DNA from: Saccharopolyspora endophytica
GTDB taxonomy: Bacteria; Actinomycetota; Actinomycetes; Mycobacteriales; Pseudonocardiaceae
Direction: 5' to 3'
Length of the DNA: 64,000 bases
Assembly: GCF_018070075.1 (NCBI RefSeq)
Contig: NZ_JAGPXE010000003.1
Coordinates: 558,001-622,000 of the forward strand
Shown here: piece by piece, positions 18,751-27,673 of the stretch
How positions within the stretch are numbered: the first letter of the stretch is position 1
Layout: every line of letters begins with the position of its first letter
Translations under genes and position numbers: made by a program
The notes under the pieces: model-generated
What the model saw: the letters and a program-made list of their open reading frames with translations, nothing else
What the model was told of the DNA's origin: nothing
Database searches by the model: none

Positions 18751-19716
18751 TCAGCGCGCGATCGACAGCGACAGCGCGAACTCCGACGCGTCGTCCAGCC
18801 ACCAGCTCCCCAGGTCGAAACCGGCGACCGCCAGCTCGTCGGCGATGCGATTACGCCGGAACTTCGCCGAGATCTCGGTGCGGATCTCCTCGCCCTCGGC
18901 GAAGTCGACGTCCAGCGCGAGCTCGCGCACCCGCACGTGCATCGCCCGCGTGGCGCGCAGCCGCATCTCGATCCACTCCTGATCGGTGTTCCAGCGCGCC
19001 ACGTGCTCGAAGGCGTCCGCGTCGAAGTCCGCGCCGAGCCGGTGGTTGAGCACCTTGAGCACGTTGCGGTTGAACTCGGCCGTCACGCCCCGGGCGTCGT
19101 CGTAGGCGCGGATCACCCGCGACGGCTCCTTGACCAGGTCGGTTCCCAGCAGCAGCCACTCCCCCGGTCGCATCGCGGCGTGCAGGGCGGCGAAGAACCC
19201 GGCGCGCTCCTCCGGCAGGAGGTTGCCGATCGTGCCGCCCAGGAACGCCACCAGCCGGTCCTCGCCGTGGTCGAGGCGGCCGGTGGTGAAGTCGTCGACG
19301 ACCCCGGAGACCTCCAGGTCCGGGTAGTCGGCCTCGATGGCGGCGACCGCCGACCGCAGTGCCGATTCGGAGACGTCCAGCGGCACGAACCGGCGCAGCG
19401 TGCCGTGCTTGCTCAGCGCGTCCAGCAGCAGCCGGGTCTTCTCCGACGAGCCGGAGCCGAGCTCGACCAGCGTGGCGGCGTTGGTGAGCTCGGCGATGGT
19501 CAGCGCCGTCCGCCGCAGGATCTGGTGCTCGGCGCGGGTCTGGTAGTACTCGTCGAGCTCGGTGATGCGCTCGAAGAGCTCGCTGCCCGCTGCGTCGTAG
19601 AACCACTTGGGCGACAGCCACTTCGGGTGGTCGGTGAGTCCTTCGCGGACCTCGGCCCGCAGCTCGCGATCGGCGTCGGCTTCGGTGAAGCGCACGGTCA
19701 GCTCGGGAATTCGCAC
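18751..19716 (-). CDS. egtD: L-histidine N-alpha-methyltransferase EgtD
   Basis: The 321-residue SAM-dependent enzyme that trimethylates histidine to hercynine, the first committed step of ergothioneine synthesis. The length equals that of mycobacterial EgtD. The SAM-binding segment LVELGSGSSEKTRLLL, the histidine-binding YYQTRAEHQIL region and AFLGGTIGNLLP are all present. The GTG start at 19716 follows GGGGGAGGATTC. The start lies inside the last 19 bases of egtC, so the two are coupled. It is the last gene of a leftward egtA-egtB-egtC-egtD operon. Confidence 0.96.
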   Translation of the reverse strand: MRIPELTVRFTEADADRELRAEVREGLTDHPKWLSPKWFYDAAGSELFERITELDEYYQTRAEHQILRRTALTIAELTNAATLVELGSGSSEKTRLLLDALSKHGTLRRFVPLDVSESALRSAVAAIEADYPDLEVSGVVDDFTTGRLDHGEDRLVAFLGGTIGNLLPEERAGFFAALHAAMRPGEWLLLGTDLVKEPSRVIRAYDDARGVTAEFNRNVLKVLNHRLGADFDADAFEHVARWNTDQEWIEMRLRATRAMHVRVRELALDVDFAEGEEIRTEISAKFRRNRIADELAVAGFDLGSWWLDDASEFALSLSIAR

Positions 19717-20474
19717 GAATCCTCCCCCAGGGAAACGACCTCGGTGTGTTCGGTGTCGGCGACCATCAAGCAGCGGTCGGGGATCTCGACCCATCGGGTT
19801 CCGCCGGGCTCAGCGGCCTGGCCGAACGGTTCGGAGGCGACGGTCACCGCATCGGGGTCCCGGCGCACCCACAGCGAGTGCGTCCAGGTGGTGGCCACGA
19901 TCCGGGCGCCGTCGCCGAGCAGCAGGTTCAGCCGCGAGTCGGGTGCGGCGGCGTGCACGTCGCGGACCAGTTCCGCCATCGCGGTCTCGGGCTCGGCGCC
20001 GTCGGCGAGGCGCCGGCGCAGCAGCGCCCACAGCACGGCGGAGTCGGTGGGCTGGGCGGTGAGCAGCTCCGCCGGGTCCAGCCGCGCGGCGAGCTTGGCC
20101 AGCGAGTCCGGCCAGCCGCCGACCTTGCCGTTGTGGCTGAACAGCCACCGGCCGTCGGTCAGCGGCGCGCACAGCTCGGGTCCCACCGGCATGCCGACGG
20201 TCGCCGACCGCACGGCCGCCACCACCGCCGACGCCCGCAGGTCCCGGGCCAGCCGCGGGAACGACGTGTCGGTCCACATCGCCGCGCCGTTGCGGTAGAC
20301 GCCGGTGGTGCCGTCATCGCGGAACCAACCCGCGCCGAAGCCGTCGGCGTTGACGGTCCCGCCGCCGCGCATGTCGTTCGGCGCCCAGGACTGCTCCAGC
20401 AGCGAGTGCGCCGGGTCGAGCAGCAGCTCGGCCAGCGGAACGGGTGCTCCGAGGTAAGCCAGATGCCTGCACAT
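19698..20474 (-). CDS. egtC: Ergothioneine biosynthesis amidohydrolase EgtC
   Basis: A 258-residue class-II (Ntn) glutamine amidohydrolase that removes glutamate from gamma-glutamyl hercynylcysteine sulphoxide. After removal of the initiator Met the protein begins CRHLAYLGAP, giving the N-terminal cysteine nucleophile at position 2. WAPNDMRGGGTVNADGFG and FSHNGKVGGW are the substrate and oxyanion segments of the family. The start ATG (20474) is two bases after the egtB stop, and the 3' end overlaps egtD by 19 bases. Assignment is secure from sequence and operon order. Confidence 0.95.
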   Translation of the reverse strand: MCRHLAYLGAPVPLAELLLDPAHSLLEQSWAPNDMRGGGTVNADGFGAGWFRDDGTTGVYRNGAAMWTDTSFPRLARDLRASAVVAAVRSATVGMPVGPELCAPLTDGRWLFSHNGKVGGWPDSLAKLAARLDPAELLTAQPTDSAVLWALLRRRLADGAEPETAMAELVRDVHAAAPDSRLNLLLGDGARIVATTWTHSLWVRRDPDAVTVASEPFGQAAEPGGTRWVEIPDRCLMVADTEHTEVVSLGEDSCEFPS

Positions 20475-20476
20475 GC

Positions 20477-21802
20477 TCAGCGCTCGTCCCCGCTCGGGGT
20501 GCGGGCGCAGCGGAAACCCGCGAAGATCTGCCGCCGGATCGGGAAGTCCCAGTTGCGGAAGGTGCCCCGGCAGGCCGACCGGTCGGTGCCGAACGAGCCG
20601 CCGCGCAGCACCTTGTGGTCGGAGCCGAAGAACACCTCGGAGTACTCGCGGTACGGGAACGCCGCGAATCCCGGGTACGGCAGGAAGTCGCTGGAGGTCC
20701 ACTCCCACACGTCACCGATGAGCTGCCGCGCACCGCAGGGCGCCTCGCCCAGCGGGTAGGCCCCGGCGGGCGCGGGTTGGAGGTGCTGCTGACCGAGGTT
20801 GGCGTGCTCGGGCGTCGGGTCCTCGTCGCCCCACGGGTACCGGCGGGAACGTCCGGTGCCGGGGTCGTAGCGGGCCGCCTTCTCCCACTCGGACTCGGTG
20901 GGCAGCCGCTTGCCCGCCCAGGCGGCGTAGGCCTCGGCCTCGTAGAAGCTGACGTGCATCACGGGTTCGTCGCCGGGCACCTCTTCGACGTGGCCGAAGC
21001 GCCGGCGCATCCAGCGCTGTCCGTCGCGGAACCAGAACCGGGGCGCCTCCAGGGAGGCCTTGTGCCGGTAGCGCTGTCCGGCCTCGCTCCACCACCGCGG
21101 ATCGTGGTAACCACCGGCGTCGATGAAGCGGGCGAACTCGGCGTTGGTGACCGGTGCGGTGTCCAGGTGGAAGGCGTCCACGTGCACTTCGTGGGCGGGG
21201 CGTTCGTTGTCCAGCGCCCACGCCTCGGTGGAGGTGCCCATGGTGAACGGCCCACCCGGCACGAACACCTCGGCGGGCAGCGCGCCGGAGGAGCGCGGCG
21301 GCGGTTCGGCAGTGAGCGCGGGCGGGCCGTCGCGGAGCTGGTGGGTGGCCAGCATCGTCTCGTCGTGCTGCTGCTCGTGCTGCACGATCATGCCGAAGGC
21401 GAAGGCGCGCTCGACGAGCCTGCGGCCTTCCATCGGTGTCTCGTCGAGCAGGTCGAAGACCTTGTCGCGCACCGTGGCGATGTAGTCGCGGGCCTCGCGC
21501 GGGCCGAGCAGCGGCAGCTCGGGCCGGTCGGCGCGGCGGTGCTGGAAGGCGTCGTAGAGGTCGTCGATGTCGGGCCGGACGGCCTCGCGCCCGCCGACGT
21601 CGCGGACCAGCCACAGCTCCTCCTGGCTGCCGACGTGCGCGAGGTCCCAGACCAGCGGCGACATCAGCGGTGAGTGCTGCTTGACGAGCTCCTCGTCGTC
21701 GACGGCGTCGGTGAGCTGCGCGCTGCGCTGCCGCGTGCGCGCCAGTTCGGCGGCGACGTGCTCGCGCAAGTCCTCGGTTCCCAGTTCTTGAAGGTCTTTC
21801 AC
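20477..21802 (-). CDS. egtB: Hercynine oxygenase / sulphoxide synthase EgtB
   Basis: A 441-residue non-haem iron enzyme that joins gamma-glutamylcysteine (or cysteine) to hercynine with O2, giving the sulphoxide. The N-terminal DinB-like domain supplies the iron ligands: His56 in WDLAHVGSQEE and the HxxxHxE motif HEQQHDE (His142, His146). The C-terminal formylglycine-generating-enzyme-like (SUMF1) domain starts near VFVPGGPFTMGT and includes DVWEWTSSDFLPYPGF. The GTG start at 21802 follows GGAGGGG. It lies 26 bases after egtA and two before egtC. Confidence 0.96.
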   Translation of the reverse strand: MKDLQELGTEDLREHVAAELARTRQRSAQLTDAVDDEELVKQHSPLMSPLVWDLAHVGSQEELWLVRDVGGREAVRPDIDDLYDAFQHRRADRPELPLLGPREARDYIATVRDKVFDLLDETPMEGRRLVERAFAFGMIVQHEQQHDETMLATHQLRDGPPALTAEPPPRSSGALPAEVFVPGGPFTMGTSTEAWALDNERPAHEVHVDAFHLDTAPVTNAEFARFIDAGGYHDPRWWSEAGQRYRHKASLEAPRFWFRDGQRWMRRRFGHVEEVPGDEPVMHVSFYEAEAYAAWAGKRLPTESEWEKAARYDPGTGRSRRYPWGDEDPTPEHANLGQQHLQPAPAGAYPLGEAPCGARQLIGDVWEWTSSDFLPYPGFAAFPYREYSEVFFGSDHKVLRGGSFGTDRSACRGTFRNWDFPIRRQIFAGFRCARTPSGDER

Positions 21803-21828
21803 CGTGCACCCCTCCGGTCGTGACGGGT

Positions 21829-23046
21829 TCAGCTCAGGCGCCGGGCGATGTGCTCGGCGAGTCGGTCGGACAGTCCGTCGCCCGTGCCGCCCAGCAGTCG
21901 GCAGGCCAGGTCGAAGATGTCGCGGGCGCAGCGGGCCAGCACGGGGTCGGCGAGGCCGAAGCGGGCGGCGTGCACCCACCGCCGGGCGGCGGGCGCGGCC
22001 ATCACGGCCACCTTGTCCACGATGGACTCGTCGCCGAAGAGCACGGCGAGCGCGGCGGTGGGCAGCATCCAGTCGGTTCCGGATTGCGCGTCGAGGTAGC
22101 GCACCTCCAGGTAGCCGTGGGCGCGGACCGGCGGGAACACCGTGGTCAGGTGGTAGTCCAGGTCTTCGCGGGTGGGCGGTTCGGGCAGCCCGCCGTGGAT
22201 CCACTCGGCGAAGCTCAGGCCGCTGGGCGCCGACCAGTCCTCGCCCTCCCGACGCCGGCAGACGACCGCCATGTCGAGCATCCGTCGCGCCCATCCGCTG
22301 ACCGGGTCGCCCTTGGTGGGGCCGGGTCTGGTGCGCGGCGGATCGGTGTCGAGCAGCACGCGCGTGCGGGTGGAGGCCCAGCCGGTCTCCTCGCCGAACA
22401 ACCGGGGCGAGTTGGCGAAGGCGGCGATCATGACCGGTCCGAGGGCGTGCAGCGCGTTCCAGCGCGCGGCGATCCGGTCCGGCTCACCGGCGTCGAGGCA
22501 CACCTGCACGCCGGCGGTGCTGCACATCATCAGCCTGCCGTCCAGGCCGATGCGGTCGAACGCGGTCTCCATGGCTTGGTAGCGCGGCACGCGCAGGATC
22601 CGGTTCGGATGACGGTAGGGATCGGTTCCGCTGTCGCCCAGCGCCAGGTCCGCTCTGTCCAGCAGGCGGTGCAGGTGGTCGGCGTCGGCGGCCACGACGC
22701 TCAGCAGGGAGCGCAGCGATGTGGTGGGAAGACTGGAGATCTCGACCTGGCCACCAGGCTCAACGGTGAGCACGGAGCCGTTCGGCAGCGGTTGTTGCGG
22801 GCTGTCGGGAACCAGGGAGCGGGGTGCGTGCGGGCCGAGCGCGGCGCTGAGCGTCGCGGCGTCGAGGGCACGTCCCGGATCAGATCGGTGGTGCACGGTC
22901 CATTCGAGTTCGACACCCAGCAGCCGGGGAGGTCCGTGCTTGAAGCACACCGACGCGACGTAGGCTTCCGCCTCCGCCCTGGTCCGCACTCGTGAGGTCG
23001 GGAACTCGCCGGTTGCAGGATCGGTCGATATCGCCAAGATGATCAC
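21829..23046 (-). CDS. egtA: Glutamate-cysteine ligase EgtA
   Basis: A 405-residue ATP-dependent ligase making gamma-glutamylcysteine, the sulphur donor used by EgtB in the mycobacterial type of ergothioneine route. The GVELEWTVHH segment near the start carries metal-binding glutamate, GGQVEISSLPT is the second acidic motif, and RYLDAQSGTDWMLP lies near the end as in other EgtA proteins. I chose GTG 23046 as the first start with sensible homology; a TTG nine bases later is also possible, and neither has a strong ribosome binding site. It heads the egtABCD operon and is divergent from a TetR gene. Confidence 0.92.
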   Translation of the reverse strand: MIILAISTDPATGEFPTSRVRTRAEAEAYVASVCFKHGPPRLLGVELEWTVHHRSDPGRALDAATLSAALGPHAPRSLVPDSPQQPLPNGSVLTVEPGGQVEISSLPTTSLRSLLSVVAADADHLHRLLDRADLALGDSGTDPYRHPNRILRVPRYQAMETAFDRIGLDGRLMMCSTAGVQVCLDAGEPDRIAARWNALHALGPVMIAAFANSPRLFGEETGWASTRTRVLLDTDPPRTRPGPTKGDPVSGWARRMLDMAVVCRRREGEDWSAPSGLSFAEWIHGGLPEPPTREDLDYHLTTVFPPVRAHGYLEVRYLDAQSGTDWMLPTAALAVLFGDESIVDKVAVMAAPAARRWVHAARFGLADPVLARCARDIFDLACRLLGGTGDGLSDRLAEHIARRLS

Positions 23047-23193
23047 CGCCCGTGATTGGCCGGTTACCGACGCTACCGGCAGCCCCCGACAGTCGCGACC
23101 CTTGTTCTGCGCTCGGGCACCTGTTAGAAGCGGCGCGAAACACCGCCCGATCCGGTGCAGTTGCGCGGGAATCAGCTCGAAAAGCCAACAAAA

Positions 23194-23203
23194 CGTACGT
23201 ACG
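23194..23203. promoter_or_regulatory. Candidate TetR-type operator CGTACGTACG
   Basis: A perfect 10-base palindrome CGTACGTACG in the 196-base gap between egtA and the divergent TetR gene, 39 bases before the TetR start. CGTACG cores are typical of TetR-family autoregulatory sites. A single bound repressor could act on both genes; this is inference. Confidence 0.45.
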
Positions 23204-23242
23204 GATTGCAATGGCGACGACTGTCCTGCCAGGATTCACGCC

Positions 23243-23836
23243 ATGCCCCGGGTCAGCCAGGACCACTTGGACGCGCGACGCCGTCAGATCCTCGACGGTT
23301 CGCGGTCCTGCTTCGCGCGCTTCGGGTACGAGGGTGCCACCGTGCGACGCCTCGAAGAAGCCACCGGCCTGTCCCGCGGCGCGATCTTCCACCACTTCAA
23401 GGACAAGGAATCGCTGTTCCTCGCCTTGGCCGAGGACGACGCCGCGCGGATGGCCGACGTGGTTGCCGAGCAGGGCCTGGTGCAGGTGATGCGCAACCTG
23501 CTCGACGCCCCCTCCGGTGTCGAGGCGAGGGCGCTCGGCGCCGACTGGCTGGGTACCAGGCTGGAGGTCTCCCGCAGGCTGCGCACCGACACCGAGTTCC
23601 GGGACCGCTGGGCGCAGCGCTCCGAGCTGCTCACGGCCGCCACCCGGGCGCGCCTGCAGTGGCAGCACCGGGCCGGGAACCTGCGCGACGACGTCGACGT
23701 CGACGTGCTGACGGCCTACCTCGAGCTGGTCCTGGAAGGACTGGTCTCGCACCTGGCGATGGGACTCCCGGCCAAGCACCTGACCTCGGTGCTCGACGTC
23801 GTCGAGGAGAGCGTGCGACGGCACCGCGGCCGGTGA
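23243..23836 (+). CDS. AcnR-like TetR-family regulator
   Basis: A 197-residue TetR regulator. The DNA-binding domain reads FGYEGATVRRLEEATGL then SRGAIFHHFKDKESLF, closely like AcnR, the repressor of aconitase in mycobacteria and corynebacteria. In those genera acnR sits next to acn; no aconitase gene is in this window. The ATG at 23243 is internal to a longer open frame, but the homology begins exactly at MPRVSQDHLDARRRQIL. It faces egtA across 196 bases and has a candidate operator there. It may be a true AcnR displaced from acn or a paralogue with other targets. Confidence 0.88.
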   Translation: MPRVSQDHLDARRRQILDGSRSCFARFGYEGATVRRLEEATGLSRGAIFHHFKDKESLFLALAEDDAARMADVVAEQGLVQVMRNLLDAPSGVEARALGADWLGTRLEVSRRLRTDTEFRDRWAQRSELLTAATRARLQWQHRAGNLRDDVDVDVLTAYLELVLEGLVSHLAMGLPAKHLTSVLDVVEESVRRHRGR

Positions 23837-23906
23837 TCCAACAGCACGGGCACCGTTCGGCGTAATCTCACGCCAACGACAGCTGAGGCGAAGGAGAACG
23901 CGCGGC

Positions 23907-25988
23907 ATGGGCAGCGAGTGGTGGAACCGCTTCCTCGCTTCCGATCCGTCGTTGCGGAGATTGCGCACCGCCGTGCGCGTCACCCTCGCCGTGGCGCTGA
24001 CGCTGGCCACCGCGGTGCCGCTGCTCGCCTGGTGGGGGCAGCCGCTGCCGAGCGCCATGATCGGCGCGGTGGTGGCCATCAACGGCTCGCTCGGCGTCAA
24101 CGATCCGGACCGGCGCGGCCAGGCCATCACCTACGCGCTGCTGCCGCTTCCGGCGCTGGCGGCCCTCGGCCTGGCGATCGCCACCGAGTTCTCGCCGCCG
24201 CTGCACAGCGGGGTCTTCCTGCTGGTCATCTTCGTGGCCGTGTACGTGCGCAGGTTCGGCCCGCGGTACTTCCCGCTGGGCATGGTCGCGTTCATGGGCT
24301 ACTTCTTCGCGATGTTCCTGCGCCCGCAGGTCGCGCAGTTCCCGGCGCTGATCGCGGCGGTGCTCATCGGCACGATCATGGCCGCCGGCCTGCGGTTCCT
24401 GGTGCTGCGCGACGATCCCGAGGGGGTGTTGGCGCGCGGTCGCCGCACGCTGCGCGCCCAGGTGCACGGCCTGCTGCACGCGGTGCGCGACGTCGCCGAC
24501 CAGCCGACGTCCGCGCGGCGGCGGCGCAAGCTGCACAACCGCTCGGCGCGGCTGAACGAGACCGCGCTGATGCTGGAGACCACGGTCGGCCGGATGGACG
24601 AGCTCTCCGAGTCCGGCCGCGACGTGCTCCGGCAGCGGATCCTGGACGTGGAGCTGGCCGCGGAGAACCTGGTGACGCGGCTGCTGCGGCTGGTCGACCA
24701 CCCCAGCGGTGGTGGTGCCGTGCCGCACGCGGTCGGCGCGCTGCTGTCGGTGCTGGAGAGCCGCCCGCGCGAGATCCGGGAGGCCACCCGGCGGGTGTCC
24801 GAGCAGATCGAGGACCGGGGGTCGGTCGACCTCGCGATGGCGGTCCGCAGGCTCGGCACCGAACTGGCCGAGCTCGCCGAAGCGGCCGGTGAGCTCGGCG
24901 AGCAGCGGGACGAAACAGACAGCGCGGCCGAGGAGGACACCGAGGAGTCCGGCGAGGAGCAGACCGGGCTGGCACGACCGGAGCTGCGCACCGCCATCCA
25001 GGTCACCGTGGCCGCGGGCCTGGCGATCGTGCTCGGACAGCTCGTCTCGCCGAACCGCTGGTACTGGGCGGTGATCACCGCGTTCGTGGTGTTCATCAGC
25101 GCCAACAGCCGCGGCGAGCTGCTGGTGCGCGCCTGGCAGCGCACGGCGGGCACCATCCTCGGCGTGCTGGCCGGCATCGTGGTCGCCGCGCAGGTCGGCG
25201 GGGACCTCACCGCCGAGCTGTCGGTGATCCTGCTGTGCGTGTTCCTGGCGTTCTACTTCGTCGGCTACTCCTACGCCGCGATGACCTTCTTCATCACCAC
25301 CCTGCTCGGGGCGCTGTACGGGATGCTCGGCACCTTCGACGCCTCGGTGCTGGAGACGCGCCTGGCCGAGACCGCGGTCGGGGCGCTGGCCGGGGTGCTG
25401 GCGGCGGTGTTCGTGCTGCCCACCCGCACCCGCGAGCTGGTCCGCACCAACACCGGCGAGTTCCTCAAGGCGTTGCGGGACTTCCTGCGCAGCACCGGGA
25501 CCGAGCTCAGCGAGCAGGGCACGGCCTCGGGCCTGCAGGAACCCACGCGCGCGCTCGACGACGCGCTGCAGCAGGTGCTCGTCAGCGCGAACCCGCTGAC
25601 GGCCTACCGGTTCCGGTCCCGGCGCAGCCAGGTGCAGCGCACGGCCACCAAGCTCAGCGGCTGCGCCTACTACGTCCGCAACCTCTCGGTGGCCCTCGGC
25701 GACACCGCCGAGATGGTCGACGCCGACACCCGGGAGCGGCTGGCCGAGCAGCTGTGGGCGCTGGCCGACGCCGCCGAGTCCCTCACCGACGAGGGGCAGG
25801 TGCCGTTCGAGGAGGCGATCGCGGCGGCGCACCGACGTTCCGACGAGCTCCACGACCTGGCCGAATCGCTCACCGACGGACCGACGTCGTTGCACCGCAG
25901 CATCCGGTGGCTGGACCGCACGACGCAGGTCCTCGACGAGCTGCCGCGCGAGCTCGGCACCGACGCTCACCTGGCCGGGCGAAGCTGA
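23907..25988 (+). CDS. FUSC-family inner-membrane protein
   Basis: A 693-residue membrane protein of the fusaric acid resistance / aromatic acid exporter superfamily (YccS-like). It has two similar halves. Transmembrane clusters lie at about residues 22-165 and 355-500, each followed by a long charged helical cytosolic region. The second cluster contains the family's RAWQRTAGTILGVLAGI. The ATG follows GAAGGAGAA. Substrate and direction of transport are not deducible. It starts 70 bases after the AcnR-like gene and may be cotranscribed. Confidence 0.87.
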   Translation: MGSEWWNRFLASDPSLRRLRTAVRVTLAVALTLATAVPLLAWWGQPLPSAMIGAVVAINGSLGVNDPDRRGQAITYALLPLPALAALGLAIATEFSPPLHSGVFLLVIFVAVYVRRFGPRYFPLGMVAFMGYFFAMFLRPQVAQFPALIAAVLIGTIMAAGLRFLVLRDDPEGVLARGRRTLRAQVHGLLHAVRDVADQPTSARRRRKLHNRSARLNETALMLETTVGRMDELSESGRDVLRQRILDVELAAENLVTRLLRLVDHPSGGGAVPHAVGALLSVLESRPREIREATRRVSEQIEDRGSVDLAMAVRRLGTELAELAEAAGELGEQRDETDSAAEEDTEESGEEQTGLARPELRTAIQVTVAAGLAIVLGQLVSPNRWYWAVITAFVVFISANSRGELLVRAWQRTAGTILGVLAGIVVAAQVGGDLTAELSVILLCVFLAFYFVGYSYAAMTFFITTLLGALYGMLGTFDASVLETRLAETAVGALAGVLAAVFVLPTRTRELVRTNTGEFLKALRDFLRSTGTELSEQGTASGLQEPTRALDDALQQVLVSANPLTAYRFRSRRSQVQRTATKLSGCAYYVRNLSVALGDTAEMVDADTRERLAEQLWALADAAESLTDEGQVPFEEAIAAAHRRSDELHDLAESLTDGPTSLHRSIRWLDRTTQVLDELPRELGTDAHLAGRS

Positions 25989-26088
25989 CACCCCCTTCCG
26001 GCGACACGGCACCGAGTCCGTAGGTCGCCACCGCCCCCGCTCCTACGCTGCGAGATCAACTGCCTCCACGCGTCTGAGGAGCCCCCAC

Positions 26089-27606
26089 GTGAAGCGTTCG
26101 ATCGCGCTCGGTCTGGCTGCGGTCGCGGCACTGGCCGTCGCGCCACCCGCGGCGAGCATCGCGGCGCCCCGGCCTGCCCTGCAGTTCGGGCCGTGCCCGC
26201 AGGACATCGCCACGCCGTACCCGCAGCTGAGCTGCGCGACCGTCGAGGTCCCGCTCGATCACGCCCATCCCGGCGGTGAGCGGGTGCAGATCCTGGTCTC
26301 CAAGCTGCCCGCGCGGAACCCGCAGGCGCGGCGCGGCTCGCTGCTGGTCAACCCCGGCGGTCCCGGAGGTCCCGGAGCCGACTTCGCCGGCACGCTGGGC
26401 GGTCTGGTGCCGCCGCAGGTGCGCGACTCCTACGACCTGATCGGCTTCGACACCCGCAACACCGCGCACAGCACCCCGATCAGCTGCGTGGACCCGGCGA
26501 CCTACTGGGCCAACCCGCTTCCCGACCCGGACTCCCCCGCCGCCCGCGAGACCAACTGGCAGCGCGCGCAGGCCTACGCCGACGGCTGCGCGCAGCGCGC
26601 CGGGAAGTACCTGCCGCACCTGAACACGCCCACCAACGCCCGCGACATGGACCTCATCCGGGCCGCGCTGGGCGAGCAGAAGATCAGCTTCCTCGGCTAC
26701 TCCTACGGCACCTACCTCGGCGCGGTCTACGGGCAGCTGTTCCCGGAACGGGTGGACCGGATGGTCCTGGACAGCTCGGTCAACCCCGACGTCTCGGAGA
26801 TCTGGTACGGCAACAACCTCGCCCAGGACGTGGCCGCGCAGCAGCGGCTCGACCACTTCTTCGACTGGGTCGCCCGGCACGACCGGGTCTTCCACCTCGG
26901 CACCGAGGGGCTGGCCGTGAAGGCCGCGTGGCAGCGCACGCAGGAGGAGCTGCGGAAGGCACCGCGCGGACCGCTGGGGCCCTCGGAGCTGATCGAGATC
27001 AGCTTCAACGCGCTCTACGGCGAGTCCGACTGGCAGCCGCTGGCGCAGGGGCTCGCCGACTTCCAGCTGCGGGGCGACGACCGCGCGCTGGCGGCGATGG
27101 TCACGCCGAAGGACGCGCTGGCCGAGAACGGCAACGCGATCTACAACGCCGTGGAGTGCGCCGACGCGCCCTGGCCGACCCGCCGCGCGGAGTGGGAGCG
27201 CGACTCCCGCCGGATGGCCAGCGGGCACCCGTTCGCCGCGTGGTTCAACAGCTGGACCGTCGCGCCGTGCCGCACCTGGCACGCGCCCCGGCAGCAGCCC
27301 ACGAAGATCACCGGCGAGAAGCTGCCGCCGGTGCTGATGTTCAACTCCGAGCACGACGTGGCGACCCCGTACGCGGGTGCCGTCGAGATGCACCACTCGC
27401 TGCCGTCGTCGGTGCTGGTCACCGAGCGCGACGCGGGCAAGCACGGGGTCTGGGCGCTGTCCGGCAACGCCGAGGCGGACCGGATCGGCGCGGACTACCT
27501 GGTGCACGGCGCCCTACCGGCCGAGGACGTCGCCATCCCGGGCCATCCCGAGCCGGACCCGTCGGCGTCGGACACGCGGGATTCCCGCACCTTCGACCTG
27601 CGCTGA
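26089..27606 (+). CDS. Exported alpha/beta hydrolase, TAP/SlpD-type peptidase
   Basis: A 505-residue secreted serine hydrolase of the actinomycete tripeptidyl aminopeptidase group. A signal peptide covers residues 1-26. The oxyanion segment is NPGGPGGPG (88-96) and the nucleophile elbow GYSYG holds Ser205. The acid is in FNSEHDVATPY and the catalytic histidine in GKHGVW, within the C-terminal TAP-like domain. Four or more cysteines suggest disulphides. The start is GTG 26089. Likely role: cleavage of N-terminal peptides outside the cell. The convergent downstream gene encodes a peptide importer, which fits peptide scavenging. Confidence 0.9.
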   Translation: MKRSIALGLAAVAALAVAPPAASIAAPRPALQFGPCPQDIATPYPQLSCATVEVPLDHAHPGGERVQILVSKLPARNPQARRGSLLVNPGGPGGPGADFAGTLGGLVPPQVRDSYDLIGFDTRNTAHSTPISCVDPATYWANPLPDPDSPAARETNWQRAQAYADGCAQRAGKYLPHLNTPTNARDMDLIRAALGEQKISFLGYSYGTYLGAVYGQLFPERVDRMVLDSSVNPDVSEIWYGNNLAQDVAAQQRLDHFFDWVARHDRVFHLGTEGLAVKAAWQRTQEELRKAPRGPLGPSELIEISFNALYGESDWQPLAQGLADFQLRGDDRALAAMVTPKDALAENGNAIYNAVECADAPWPTRRAEWERDSRRMASGHPFAAWFNSWTVAPCRTWHAPRQQPTKITGEKLPPVLMFNSEHDVATPYAGAVEMHHSLPSSVLVTERDAGKHGVWALSGNAEADRIGADYLVHGALPAEDVAIPGHPEPDPSASDTRDSRTFDLR

Positions 27607-27620
27607 TCCTCGCCACGACG

Positions 27621-27662
27621 ACGAAGAAGGCCGGCCCCGGGAACGGGACCGGCCTTCTTCGT
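27621..27662. terminator. Bidirectional terminator between hydrolase and peptide transporter
   Basis: ACGAAGAAGGCCGGCCCCG pairs with the complement ending at 27662 with a single mismatch and a short loop. The stem carries A-rich and T-rich ends, so it works in either direction between two convergent genes. Confidence 0.85.
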
Positions 27663-27673
27663 GCGCTGAACCG

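Noticed and set aside
23868-26012. A 714-codon minus-strand frame opposite the FUSC gene
   Set aside because: Low-complexity antisense translation; the plus-strand frame has membrane segments and a ribosome binding site.
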